Positions 7,555 through 15,278 of a stretch of 16,133 nucleotides of DNA are shown here, piece by piece. Each line of letters begins with the position of its first letter. Position 1 is the stretch's first letter. This DNA is from GCA-003244245 sp050699575 (GTDB taxonomy: Bacteria > Actinomycetota > Actinomycetes > Mycobacteriales > Pseudonocardiaceae), in contig JBOHFG010000356.1 of assembly GCA_050699575.1 (NCBI GenBank), forward strand, positions 1-16,133, in the 5' to 3' direction. The position numbers were made by a program, and so were the translations under genes. The notes below the pieces were generated by a model that worked only from the letters and a program-made list of their open reading frames with translations, was not told the origin of the DNA and did no database searches.

Positions 7555-8756
7555 CGCCAGGCTCGCTCCAGGACCCGGCCGAGCCTGCGGCCGGCGACGT
7601 CCCATGACGGCGGTGGGCACACCGAGCTACGGCACTGCAGACCGCCTCCCAATGCACTGCAGGCGAGGTCGGCCAGCGCGCACCCGGAGGTCGGCGGGAA
7701 CCGGTGCACCGCAGAGCCTGCCGTCTCCCGAGTTGCGGGAATGTCGGCGGCAATCACCTCGCACCCGCAGCTCAGCGCTTCCTGCACCGGAAGCCCGTAA
7801 CCCTCGCTGATCGAAGCGCTCACGAGCGCTGCTGCGCCGGAGTAGAGGGCGGCCAACTGGCTGTCGGTGACCCGGCCGGGAAAGACAACGAAGTCGTCAC
7901 CCGCCCGGCCGAGCAGGCGACGCAGCGCGGTACTGCCCTCAGCATGGCCGCCGACAGCCACCAGCCGTGCCGTTGTCGGCATGCGTTCGCGCACGCACAG
8001 CAACTGTTCTACGAGCCACTCGAGACGCTTGTTCGGGTGGGCCAGGCCGACGAACACGAGGTAGGGGCCAGATAGAAGGAAGTGCCGGCGAATCGCGTCG
8101 ACTTCACCGGCGGTCCGGGGCCGGAACACGGTCGTGTCGACGCCTCCGGGTATGACGTCGATGCCGTCAGCGGGCAGTGGGAGGAAATGCTGAAGCTCAC
8201 TAGCGCTGGCTTGGGAGACGGTCACGACCCGCTCGGCTCGGGCAGTGAGATAGCGGTTGAGGGCGACGAAGTACCTGGTGAAAGTGCCGTGTCCAGCGAA
8301 CGAGGGGTCCTGCCACGCGGCAAGCGCGGCCAGTTCGCGCTGGATCGCGTGGAATTCCGACGGGCCGAACCGAGCCATGAACGTCGCGTCGCTGTAGCTG
8401 AACTGCGGCAGGCGCAATCGGGTGAGGTCGTGGATCGTCACCACGAACGGGACCGGGCAAAGCCGATCGAGAAGATAGTGCGAGGTGTAGTAGAGGTCAG
8501 CGCGGGCCGCCAGGTCATGCACGGCTGACGACCGGCGCAGAAAGCCCTCGTCCTGCGAGTCGACGTGAACCCTTGCCCGGTGGCCAAGTCCGGTCACGGC
8601 ATCTCGTGCACGGTCTTGCTGGACGGGCTTCGCGACGATGTCGAGCTCCCAACCGCCCGCCACGAGCTCGTGTGCCGCCGCGGGAAGGAGGGACAAACCG
8701 TAGCGGGACACCCCGGTGTCATGGTTCGAACGCACGTCGAAAACCAGCTTAGCCAC
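7518..8756 (-). CDS. GT4 family glycosyltransferase (first of a tandem pair)
   Basis: GT-B fold retaining glycosyltransferase of 412 residues. The N-terminal acceptor domain begins VAKLVFDVRSNHDTGVSRYG; the C-terminal donor domain holds VIPGGVDTTVFRPR, PYLVFVGLAHPNKRLEWLVE and the GT4 EX7E motif in SEGYGLPVQEAL (E318 and E326), then ADIPATRE. I prefer GTG 8756: GGGGG lies eight bases upstream and the beta-strand VAKLVFDV follows directly. A TTG at 8771 in the same frame is possible. It lies 48 bases after the second GT4 (33 if the TTG is used), probably in one transcript with that gene and the rRNA methyltransferase. The donor sugar is unknown. Its 3' end overlaps the end of the glycosidase gene on the other strand. 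Confidence 0.9.
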   Translation of the reverse strand: MAKLVFDVRSNHDTGVSRYGLSLLPAAAHELVAGGWELDIVAKPVQQDRARDAVTGLGHRARVHVDSQDEGFLRRSSAVHDLAARADLYYTSHYLLDRLCPVPFVVTIHDLTRLRLPQFSYSDATFMARFGPSEFHAIQRELAALAAWQDPSFAGHGTFTRYFVALNRYLTARAERVVTVSQASASELQHFLPLPADGIDVIPGGVDTTVFRPRTAGEVDAIRRHFLLSGPYLVFVGLAHPNKRLEWLVEQLLCVRERMPTTARLVAVGGHAEGSTALRRLLGRAGDDFVVFPGRVTDSQLAALYSGAAALVSASISEGYGLPVQEALSCGCEVIAADIPATRETAGSAVHRFPPTSGCALADLACSALGGGLQCRSSVCPPPSWDVAGRRLGRVLERAWRYSPRQDARIKA

Positions 8757-8804
8757 GTCATGCGCCCCCAAGTTTGATCATTCCAGTGATCAAGAGCTTT
8801 GGGG

Positions 8805-9941
8805 TCATCCACGAGCGGCTTGCCGGTAGCACAGCAGCAGGTCGTCGACATGTCGCTGCCAGCCGAAGCGCCGCGCCCATCGCCTACGCGCCGCCCGCGC
8901 AGGGGGCACGTCGGTGGCGACAACCTCGTCGACGCGGCGTGCGACTGCGTCGGGGTCCCGGGGGTCGACGAACCCGGCCTGCGTGTCGAGCGTCTCGCGC
9001 AGGACGGGGATGTCCGAGGCCACCACCGGGCAGCCGTACCAAAGTGCCTCCAGGGGCGGAAAGCCGAAGCCCTCGTGCTCGGCGAGGTGAAGAAGAACGC
9101 TTGCGGTGGTGTAGAGCAGCGCGAGTTCGGCGTCGCTCACCTTGCCAAGAAGGAGGACTCGATCCGCGCCGAGGGCAGCTGCCTGGTGGGCAACGGCGCC
9201 GCCGGGAACCATGTCGCGTCCCACAAGGACCAGCGGTGCGCCGTCACCGAACAGGGCGGTGCGCGATACCGCCGCGAACACAGCCGCAAGTCCCTTGTGC
9301 GGCCGCGCCTGGCCCACGAACAACACGAACTGATCCGGCACGCCGGGCGGCATCTTTGCGGCCGGGGTCGGCAGGTGATCGACACCCCACGGGGTCACGC
9401 ACAGCTTGTCCCGAACTGGCACGAGAGCACACAGTTGCCGGGCAACCGCTCTCGTCGGTGTGATCACGCGATCGGCGCGGCGGACCGCGAGCGCCAGCAT
9501 CCGACCGAGGAACTCGTCGTGGGTTCCCTCGGGGACCCGCCGGGCAGGAAACGGCGCGATGTCGCGCAGGTCGTCGACCGCCTCGCGCAGCTCGATCAGT
9601 CCTTCGCTACCGGAGCGGTTCGCGAAGTCTGCGTCGGAGTGACACAGAGCCGGGTCCACGATTCGCATGATGTCGTGCACCGTGACGATCGTGGGTATCT
9701 GCGGCGCCGCGGTGATGGGCACCCGGTAGTCCAGTGTGTGGAGAAGATCGGCGCGGTACTCCACTGCTCGGCTGAGCAGCTCGTTGCCGTCGGCTCGGCT
9801 GTAGCGACGGGCCGTGCCCGCTTGGAGCACTGCCAGCTCGACGTCGCGAGACTCGGCGCCGGTCAGGCTGTTGACCACAGATGTGGTGTAGCGGCCGATA
9901 CCGTCAGCGCCGCCGATCCGGCCGTCCACCAGGACCCGCAC
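8805..9941 (-). CDS. GT4 family glycosyltransferase (second of a tandem pair)
   Basis: GT-B fold glycosyltransferase of 378 residues. The start MRVLVDGRIGGADGIGRYT has the glycine-rich acceptor-domain loop; VTPWGVDHLP and QFVLFVGQARPHKGLAAV open the donor domain, and the EX7E motif lies in HEGFGFPPLEAL (E290 and E298), followed by ASDIPVLRETL. The architecture matches its downstream neighbour closely, so the two may descend from a duplication and add successive sugars. GTG 9941 starts 5 bases after the stop of the rRNA methyltransferase gene, with no strong ribosome site, so coupled translation is likely. Substrate not deducible; retaining GT4 enzymes normally use nucleotide sugars. Confidence 0.9.
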   Translation of the reverse strand: MRVLVDGRIGGADGIGRYTTSVVNSLTGAESRDVELAVLQAGTARRYSRADGNELLSRAVEYRADLLHTLDYRVPITAAPQIPTIVTVHDIMRIVDPALCHSDADFANRSGSEGLIELREAVDDLRDIAPFPARRVPEGTHDEFLGRMLALAVRRADRVITPTRAVARQLCALVPVRDKLCVTPWGVDHLPTPAAKMPPGVPDQFVLFVGQARPHKGLAAVFAAVSRTALFGDGAPLVLVGRDMVPGGAVAHQAAALGADRVLLLGKVSDAELALLYTTASVLLHLAEHEGFGFPPLEALWYGCPVVASDIPVLRETLDTQAGFVDPRDPDAVARRVDEVVATDVPPARAARRRWARRFGWQRHVDDLLLCYRQAARG

Positions 9942-9946
9942 CGCGG

Positions 9947-10828
9947 CTACTCGGCCCCTGCGGGCGCGTCGAAGGTACGCCGGTACGCGTACACGACGAC
10001 ATCGACCTCAGTGTCTAGCGTATCGAGGGCCGCGAGTCGGGCACGAGCATTCTCATCGACCGACCAGAAGAACGGGGTCATGAGCAGCAGATTCGCCACC
10101 TGTCCCGGCCCCTGCAGCGACAGCGGATATCGGATGGTCGAGGTGTCGATCAGCTCGAACCCTCTCTCGTCGGCCAGCGTAGCCTCGGGCTCGTGCTGCG
10201 CAGGCCGGTCGTAGAGCAGCTCCTTGAAGCTGAACAGGTGGCCCTCCCCGGGCCCGCCCACGAGAACGATCCCACCCGGCTTCACGATCCTGCGGAAGTC
10301 GACCGCGCTGACTGGCGAGAAGTGGGTGAGCAGCACGTCGACCCGCTCGGGCAGGACCGGCATCCGGTAGGTCCCCGCCACCGCATAGATGCCCTGCGGG
10401 TCGCGCTTGGCCGCAACCCGGATTCCGTGTTTGGAGATGTCGAGACCGCAGAGGATGGCATCGCCATGGCTCTCGGCGTCGGCCAGGAGAGTACGAAGCC
10501 GCCGCAAGTAATAGCCCTCCCCGCAACCGGCGTCGACCACCACCGGATCAGGTTCCGGCGGCAGCGTTGCCCGGACGCGCTCGGCTACCCCGTCTGCCAG
10601 GCGCTGGTAGTGGCCGGCGTCGAAGAAGTCGCGCCGCCCGGCGATCATCTCTTTGTTGTAGCCAGGGTCTTTGGACCGCCGGTGCTGGGCCAGTAGCAGG
10701 TTGACGTAGCCCTCGCGGGCGATGTCGAACTGGTGGCCGTTCGCGCACACGTAGCCGCCCGGCGTGGACGGGAGCATCGCCCCGCACACCGGGCACGCAA
10801 ACACCGCCGTGGTCATCGTCGTTGTCAT
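9947..10828 (-). CDS. rlmA: RlmA/TlrB-type 23S rRNA (guanine-N1)-methyltransferase
   Basis: SAM-dependent methyltransferase of 293 residues, clearly of the RlmA family. The N-terminal zinc ribbon is complete (C12, C15, C28, H32: CPVC ... YVCANGHQFD), followed by the family signature AREGYVNLLLAQHRRSKDPG and the SAM-binding VDAGCGEGYY (99-107). Known members methylate guanine in helix 35 of 23S rRNA: G745 by RlmA(I), G748 by RlmA(II)/TlrB. TlrB protects the tylosin producer together with a second methyltransferase. Which guanine is used here cannot be told by eye, but actinomycete members are usually of the G748 type. ATG 10828 is taken as start; ATG 10816 is an alternative. It heads a leftward run with two GT4 genes, so self-resistance to a ribosome-binding glycoside is a reasonable inference, although a housekeeping role is not excluded. 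Confidence 0.9.
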   Translation of the reverse strand: MTTTMTTAVFACPVCGAMLPSTPGGYVCANGHQFDIAREGYVNLLLAQHRRSKDPGYNKEMIAGRRDFFDAGHYQRLADGVAERVRATLPPEPDPVVVDAGCGEGYYLRRLRTLLADAESHGDAILCGLDISKHGIRVAAKRDPQGIYAVAGTYRMPVLPERVDVLLTHFSPVSAVDFRRIVKPGGIVLVGGPGEGHLFSFKELLYDRPAQHEPEATLADERGFELIDTSTIRYPLSLQGPGQVANLLLMTPFFWSVDENARARLAALDTLDTEVDVVVYAYRRTFDAPAGAE

Positions 10829-10946
10829 GTCAGGGATAATGATCCCACAGTCACCGGTGGGTCCGCGTGCGTCGAAACTGCCCTGCCTCTCCGTGACCGT
10901 CCGGTAGCTTTACGGTCACCTAATTATGGAACGGCTGAGGGGGAAC
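10829..10946. promoter_or_regulatory. Divergent promoter region with a perfect inverted repeat
   Basis: Shared control region between the rRNA methyltransferase block (leftward) and the SqdB block (rightward). It contains an inverted repeat, GTGACCGT at 10893-10900 and ACGGTCAC at 10912-10919, eight perfect base pairs with an 11-base spacer, and a palindrome CACCGGTG at 10852-10859. The AT-rich TAATTA right after the repeat could be a -10 for the SqdB gene. On the minus strand CATTAT (10841-10836) sits so close to ATG 10828 that leaderless transcription is possible. The hexamers are weak matches. Confidence 0.45.
10893..10919. repeat. Inverted repeat, candidate operator
   Basis: Arms GTGACCGT (10893-10900) and ACGGTCAC (10912-10919), perfectly complementary, spacer of 11 bases. 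Arm centres are 19 bases apart, close to two helical turns, as expected for a dimeric regulator. It lies directly upstream of the possible -10 of the SqdB gene, in the only clearly structured intergenic region of the cluster. Confidence 0.5.
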
Positions 10947-12125
10947 ATGAAGGTTCTAGTGCTTGGCGGCGACGGTTATCTCGGCTGGCCGCAGGCGATG
11001 TACCTGTCGGCGAGGAATCACGAGGTTCACGTCGTGGACAACTTCCTCCGCCGCCGATTCGATGTCGATCATGATCTGGGCAGCCTCACACCCCTCATGT
11101 CCCTGCACCGGCGGGTGGCGCGATGGCGCGGGGAAACCGGGCGGGACATCGGCCTGCACGTTCTCGACGTGACCGACTACGCAGCCCTCTCTCGCGTATT
11201 CATCGAGGTGTCGCCGGATGCGGTGGTGCACTTCGGTGAGCAGCGCTCCGCGCCTTACTCGATGATCGACCGCGATCACGCCGTGCACACCCAGGTCAAC
11301 AACGTCGTCGGGACGCTGAACGTCCTCTACAGCATCGCCGAGCACACACCGGGCTGTCACCTCGTGAAACTCGGCACCATGGGTGAGTACGGTACCCCGA
11401 ACATCGACATTGAGGAGGGCTTCCTTGAGTTCAATCACAATGGGCGCACCGACCTCTTGCCTTTCCCCAAGCAGCCAGGTTCGTTTTATCACCTCAGCAA
11501 GGTCCACGACTCACACAACATCATGTTTGCGTGCCGCACGTGGGGCGTGCGCGCCACGGATCTGCACCAGGGCATCGTCTACGGTGCCACGACCGCAGAA
11601 ACTGAGATTCATCCCGACCTTGCCACCCGCCTCGACTACGACCATGTCTACGGCACAGCCCTCAACCGCTTCTGCGTCCAGGCTGCACTTGGTCACCCGA
11701 TCAGTATCTACGGCCGGGGCGGGCAAACACGCGGCTACATCGACATCCGCGACACCATGCGCTGCGTCGAGCTGGCTATCGCGAACCCGGCCGACGGCGG
11801 CGAATACCGCGTGTTCAACCAGATCACCGAGCAGTTCCGGCTCGACGAGGTCGCCAACAGGGTGGCGTCCGTCGCGAAGACCCGTGGCCTCGATGTCGAG
11901 ATCACGACCGTGCCCAACCCGCGGGTGGAGGCCGAGGACCACTACTACAACGTCGTCCATACCCGGCTGGAAGCACTCGGCCTGGAGCCGCACCTGCTCG
12001 ATGATCAGGCGATCGATCACCTGCTTGCGCTAGCGATCGAGCACCTCGGCCGGGTCGACCCTGCGGTCCTCGAACCCCGGATCGACTGGCGACAGCGGAA
12101 CAACTCCGTGCGGAGTGGCACGTGA
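10947..12125 (+). CDS. sqdB: UDP-sulfoquinovose synthase homologue (SqdB/SQD1 family)
   Basis: Short-chain dehydrogenase-like enzyme of 392 residues, strongly similar throughout to plant SQD1 and bacterial SqdB, which convert UDP-glucose and sulfite to UDP-sulfoquinovose. Visible: NAD-binding LGGDGYLGW (G7, G10, G13), VDNFLRRRFD, HFGEQRSAPYSMIDR, LGTMGEYGTPNIDIEEG, SFYHLSKVHDSHNI, TALNRFCVQAALGHP and TVPNPRVEAEDHYYN. T144, Y181 and K185 match the T145/Y182/K186 catalytic residues reported for SQD1. ATG 10947 is preferred to ATG 10926 because GAGGGG lies five bases upstream and the Rossmann strand begins at once. It overlaps the GT2 gene by GTGA. SQDG lipid synthesis normally also needs an SqdX/SQD2 transferase; none of the GT4 genes here is recognisably that, so the sulfosugar may go into a different product. 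A related nucleotide-sugar reaction is the main alternative. Confidence 0.92.
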   Translation: MKVLVLGGDGYLGWPQAMYLSARNHEVHVVDNFLRRRFDVDHDLGSLTPLMSLHRRVARWRGETGRDIGLHVLDVTDYAALSRVFIEVSPDAVVHFGEQRSAPYSMIDRDHAVHTQVNNVVGTLNVLYSIAEHTPGCHLVKLGTMGEYGTPNIDIEEGFLEFNHNGRTDLLPFPKQPGSFYHLSKVHDSHNIMFACRTWGVRATDLHQGIVYGATTAETEIHPDLATRLDYDHVYGTALNRFCVQAALGHPISIYGRGGQTRGYIDIRDTMRCVELAIANPADGGEYRVFNQITEQFRLDEVANRVASVAKTRGLDVEITTVPNPRVEAEDHYYNVVHTRLEALGLEPHLLDDQAIDHLLALAIEHLGRVDPAVLEPRIDWRQRNNSVRSGT

Positions 12126-13183
12126 TCGGCGTGGTCGTACCAACCTGCGACCGTCGTGACAACCTCGAACTGCTGCTCGCGTCCCTGGCAGCGCAGACTT
12201 TTGATGACTTCGCCGTCATCGTGGCGGACGACGGCTCCAGCGACGGCACACGCGACTTCGTCGAGGATCTGGCGCGGTCTAGTACGTGGAAGGACCGACT
12301 CCGTTGGGTCGGATGCGGCCCTGACCTCGGAGTACGAACCGGCAGGGCCCGCAACATCGGTGCGGCCAACGTGCCTGGGGGTGCCGAACTGCTAGTCATG
12401 CTCGACACTGACCTCGTTCTATGCCCCGAGACGATGTCCCTGTTTCGGGATGGTCATCAGGAGCACCCACATGCGGTGCTGTTCGGCACGGTCGAATGGC
12501 TCCCACCAGTCGACCGCACTGACGTACTCGACGCAGTGCAAGGGCGCGAACTCTCGACGCTGCGAATTCGGGTGCCCCGAACCGAGCCGATCCGCGTAGA
12601 GGGCACATTCACCGGCCCCGAACTTCGGGACACGCTCTTCGCATCCCCGACGGACATTCCGATATCCCTGCGGCCGGAGTGGGCTCTTCCCCTCAACTCC
12701 GGATGGCCGCTGGCGGTGTACTGGCAGGTGGGCGGGTTTGACGAATCAATGCAGGGCTACGGATATCAGGACATGGACATGGGTGCCCGAGCCGCGAAGG
12801 CAGGTGTCACCTGCGTTGCGCGCCCGGACATCTGGGCCCTGCACGTCTGGCATCCGAAGCCCCCACGGGCAATGGTGGAAAACCAGCGCAATCTCGACCG
12901 ATATCTCCGTACGCACGGCGAGTTCCTCCGGCAGCACACCCCGGACGATGTCCTCGAAGTGGACGTCGACTGGACGCTGTGGTGGCACTACCACGCCGAC
13001 CGCGGCGGGGCCGTTGCCCGATTGGGCAACCAGATATATGCAGTCAACCGCAGTCGACGAGACCGGCTTGCGTTGCCCGACGCGAGGTGGCTACCTGATC
13101 TCGGCCATGCACCTGGCGAGCTCAGCGAGATACCGGTGGCCGAGCTCGACCACATGGTTGACCACGGCACCGCGAGTACCTGA
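12122..13183 (+). CDS. GT2 family glycosyltransferase with GT7-like C-terminal motif
   Basis: GT-A fold glycosyltransferase of 353 residues. IGVVVPTCDRRDNLELLL and VIVADDGSSDGTRDF form the nucleotide-sugar-binding half, GRARNIGAA precedes the metal-binding LDTDL (D95, D97), and GGFDESMQGYGYQDMDMG (D217, D219) corresponds to the C-terminal acceptor/galactosyltransferase motif, usually GWGxED. No membrane segment is seen, so it should be cytoplasmic. GTG 12122 overlaps the stop of the SqdB gene (GTGA), making it the natural candidate to use the UDP-sulfosugar made by that enzyme, although this is only genomic inference. It converges on the GT4 gene with 7 bases between stop codons. Confidence 0.9.
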   Translation: MIGVVVPTCDRRDNLELLLASLAAQTFDDFAVIVADDGSSDGTRDFVEDLARSSTWKDRLRWVGCGPDLGVRTGRARNIGAANVPGGAELLVMLDTDLVLCPETMSLFRDGHQEHPHAVLFGTVEWLPPVDRTDVLDAVQGRELSTLRIRVPRTEPIRVEGTFTGPELRDTLFASPTDIPISLRPEWALPLNSGWPLAVYWQVGGFDESMQGYGYQDMDMGARAAKAGVTCVARPDIWALHVWHPKPPRAMVENQRNLDRYLRTHGEFLRQHTPDDVLEVDVDWTLWWHYHADRGGAVARLGNQIYAVNRSRRDRLALPDARWLPDLGHAPGELSEIPVAELDHMVDHGTAST

Positions 13184-13193
13184 GCAGCGCTCA
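13181..13193. other. Small hairpin joining two convergent stop codons
   Basis: TGAGC-AGC-GCTCA, a 5-bp perfect stem with a 3-base loop. The left TGA is the stop of the GT2 gene, and the right TCA is the stop of the GT4 gene read on the minus strand. There is no T tract, so terminator function is uncertain; a weak bidirectional terminator is possible. Confidence 0.3.
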
Positions 13194-14324
13194 CGGTGGG
13201 GGTGACGGAAGCTTGTGCCCTTTCTCAGGGGACCCTGCCGCGGTGAGGTCGGTGACGATGCCGAGGAAGCGCTCCGCAGACCGGCGAGCCGTGAATCCTG
13301 CCCTCCAGGCGTCCCGAGCACTGATCACGAGATCCGCAGCGAACCTGTCGTCCGCCAGCACCCGTTCCACCGCACGGGCGAGGCCACTCGGATCCTCCGC
13401 CGGGACAAGCAGCCCGGTGCGCCCATCCTCCACGACGTCCTCCGGCCCACCACATCGCGTACTGACGACCGGCACACCCCCGGCCATAGCCTCGACCGCA
13501 GCGAGGCCGAAACCTTCCTCCCGTGACGCACAGACCAGTACGTCCAAGGCCGGCAGTAGAGCCGATGCGTCACCGATGTGGCCGGCGAACACGACCCGAT
13601 CTGCGAGTCCGAGCTCGTGGGTGAGGGCGGTAATCTCGGCGCCGAACTCCGGCCACATCGGAGAGCGTTGCTGACCGATGAGAACGAGTTGCGTGGCGGG
13701 CACGCGGACCGCGAGTTCTGCGAGCATCCGCACAGCGAGATCCTGTCCCTTCCAGGGTTCGACCCGGCCGACCACCCCGATCAGCTGGCCCGCCGTCGAG
13801 CAGCCCAGTCTGGTGCGCGCCGTCTCCCGGGAGAGTGCGTCGGGGAGGTCGACGCCGGGGTGCAGTACCCGAGTCGGGCTCTGGGGATAGAGCGCATGCT
13901 GCAGGCGCGCAACGGCCGAAGAGACGCACAGAACAAGATCGGTCGGGAGCGCTGAAGCGTCCCTGTGGAGCCAGAAATCGCTCGGCATGACGTGCTGCAC
14001 CCATGCCGTTCGTCCCGGTGCGCCAGCCGCGCGATGGGCAGTCGACCCGTAGGTCTGCGCGCGCGGTGACCAGAACACCGTCACGTCGGGTGGGTTCGTG
14101 TGGAGAACGCCCGCCAGCTCGCCAGCGTCCGCCGCGACGGCCCAGCATCCGTATCCGGAGGCTGCTTCGACCAGCTCACCGTGCTGGTCGAACACCACCA
14201 GCGGGCGGGCGCCCAGAGGAGGAAGGTGGCGCAGCAGACCATCGAGCCACACGTCACCACCGCTCTCGCGCCGAGCCGAAGGCACCACAATCGCGAGCTT
14301 CACCGGCCCGGTTGGCCCGGTCAC
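13191..14324 (-). CDS. GT4 family glycosyltransferase (third)
   Basis: GT-B fold retaining glycosyltransferase of 377 residues. VKLAIVVPSARRESGGDVWL opens the acceptor domain; VLHPGVDLPDAL and IGVVGRVEPWKGQDLAVRML open the donor domain; the EX7E motif is in EEGFGLAAVEAM (E270 and E278), then VPVVSTRCGGPEDVVEDG. The chain appears complete. I chose GTG 14324 because it overlaps the PIG-L stop (GTGA); a longer frame to 14378 would intrude on that gene. Coupling to a deacetylase recalls MshA/MshB of mycothiol synthesis and TunD/TunE of tunicamycin synthesis, where a GlcNAc transferase and a PIG-L enzyme act in succession. By that analogy this GT4 could add an N-acetylhexosamine; this is inference. 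It differs in sequence style from the tandem GT4 pair. Confidence 0.9.
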   Translation of the reverse strand: MTGPTGPVKLAIVVPSARRESGGDVWLDGLLRHLPPLGARPLVVFDQHGELVEAASGYGCWAVAADAGELAGVLHTNPPDVTVFWSPRAQTYGSTAHRAAGAPGRTAWVQHVMPSDFWLHRDASALPTDLVLCVSSAVARLQHALYPQSPTRVLHPGVDLPDALSRETARTRLGCSTAGQLIGVVGRVEPWKGQDLAVRMLAELAVRVPATQLVLIGQQRSPMWPEFGAEITALTHELGLADRVVFAGHIGDASALLPALDVLVCASREEGFGLAAVEAMAGGVPVVSTRCGGPEDVVEDGRTGLLVPAEDPSGLARAVERVLADDRFAADLVISARDAWRAGFTARRSAERFLGIVTDLTAAGSPEKGHKLPSPPP

Positions 14325-15184
14325 TGCGCGACCGGCTCGAAGATGTCCTCGAAGTCGACGCGGGGATGCCGCTGCCACGCCAACCTGAAGTGCTCATGTT
14401 CGCGCCGGGCCAGGGCGGCCCGATACAGCTGTGGGTAATGCGGGCCAGTCTGAGTGCGGTGGGCGTGCAGCGCGCGCGACTTGTGCTCGTGGACATCCCC
14501 GATGGCGACGAGGTGCGTCACGTCGGAGTCAGGACGTCCGTAGTTAACCTCCGCGACATCCCGGCCCTCGAACGGGTGCGGGCGCCCCGCCCGTTCTTCC
14601 TCGTCGACGAAACTCCTCAGCGACGAGACCGGGTACACCGGATGGAACACCTGCTGCACCGACCAGGTAGCTCCCGCCTCGGGGAAGCACCGCGCCTCGG
14701 ATGCCGCGGCGACGGCCAGCATTGTGATCCGGTGGGCTTGGACGTGGTCCGGGTGGCCGGTGTTGCCGAAGGCGTCGTAGGTCACCACGACGTGCGGTCG
14801 GTATTTCCGGACAAGTCGCACCACGGCCGCGACAAGCTGGTCCGTAGCCTGCGCCCAAAACGCCTTCGGCGCGTGATTCTCCGGCAACCCGGTCATGTTC
14901 GAGTCGTGGTGCTCCAGACGTTGTATCTCCGCCACCCCCAGAATCCGTGCGGCCTCATCCAACTCCGCAGCTCTGACTATCGCCAGCTGATCAGGCGTGA
15001 TAAGCAGGCCGAGGTCCTGGTTGACCGGGCCGTACCGACCGTCCGTGCACGTCAGTACGACTGTGGTGACCCCGGCCGTCGCGCAACGAGCAAGCAGACC
15101 GCCCGTGGTGATCGACTCGTCGTCGGGATGTGCGTGTACGGCGAGAAGGCGCCGAGACGGATCTGCCACCGGAACCGCAACCAT
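14321..15184 (-). CDS. PIG-L family zinc-dependent N-deacetylase
   Basis: Deacetylase of 287 residues of the PIG-L/LmbE family, related to MshB, Mca and the antibiotic deacetylases. Zinc-site motifs are intact: HAHPDDES (H19, D22, with D21 as likely general base) and GHPDHVQAHR (H144 and H147). Members remove acetyl groups from N-acetylated amino sugars or cleave related amides. ATG 15184 is supported by GAGAGG about seven bases upstream; the longer start at 15232 has no such site. No signal peptide, hence cytoplasmic. Its stop overlaps the GT4 start (GTGA), and the gene is divergent from the NodS-like methyltransferase, suggesting that the three act on one amino sugar. It could instead be an amidase with a different substrate, as Mca is. 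Confidence 0.92.
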   Translation of the reverse strand: MVAVPVADPSRRLLAVHAHPDDESITTGGLLARCATAGVTTVVLTCTDGRYGPVNQDLGLLITPDQLAIVRAAELDEAARILGVAEIQRLEHHDSNMTGLPENHAPKAFWAQATDQLVAAVVRLVRKYRPHVVVTYDAFGNTGHPDHVQAHRITMLAVAAASEARCFPEAGATWSVQQVFHPVYPVSSLRSFVDEEERAGRPHPFEGRDVAEVNYGRPDSDVTHLVAIGDVHEHKSRALHAHRTQTGPHYPQLYRAALARREHEHFRLAWQRHPRVDFEDIFEPVAQ

Positions 15185-15278
15185 ACCGTGCCCTCTCCGC
15201 AGCCCAACTCCACAAAGACCAGATTCTTGCATCCTCTGATGGTGCCGTCAGCAATGTCAGGCGACGAGAATTGCGCGC
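15185..15278. promoter_or_regulatory. Divergent intergenic region between PIG-L and NodS-like genes
   Basis: A 94-base gap holding the start signals of two divergent genes. Only the PIG-L ribosome site (GAGAGG on the minus strand, near 15192-15197) is convincing. I see no good -35/-10 pair and no inverted repeat like the one upstream of the SqdB gene. Confidence 0.35.

Noticed and set aside
8756..8771. TTG 8771 as start of the tandem GT4 gene
   Set aside because: It would place the GGGGG ribosome site inside the coding region; GTG 8756 fits both the site and the usual family N-terminus.
8799..10214. Long plus-strand open frame (471 codons) opposite the GT4/rRNA methyltransferase genes
   Set aside because: It lies antisense to genes with clear family motifs, its translation has no recognisable domain, and long antisense frames are expected in GC-rich DNA.
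10947..12125. Reading the SqdB homologue as part of a complete sulfolipid (SQDG) operon
   Set aside because: No SqdX/SQD2-like transferase or other sulfolipid genes are recognisable among the neighbours, which are typical of glycoside assembly.
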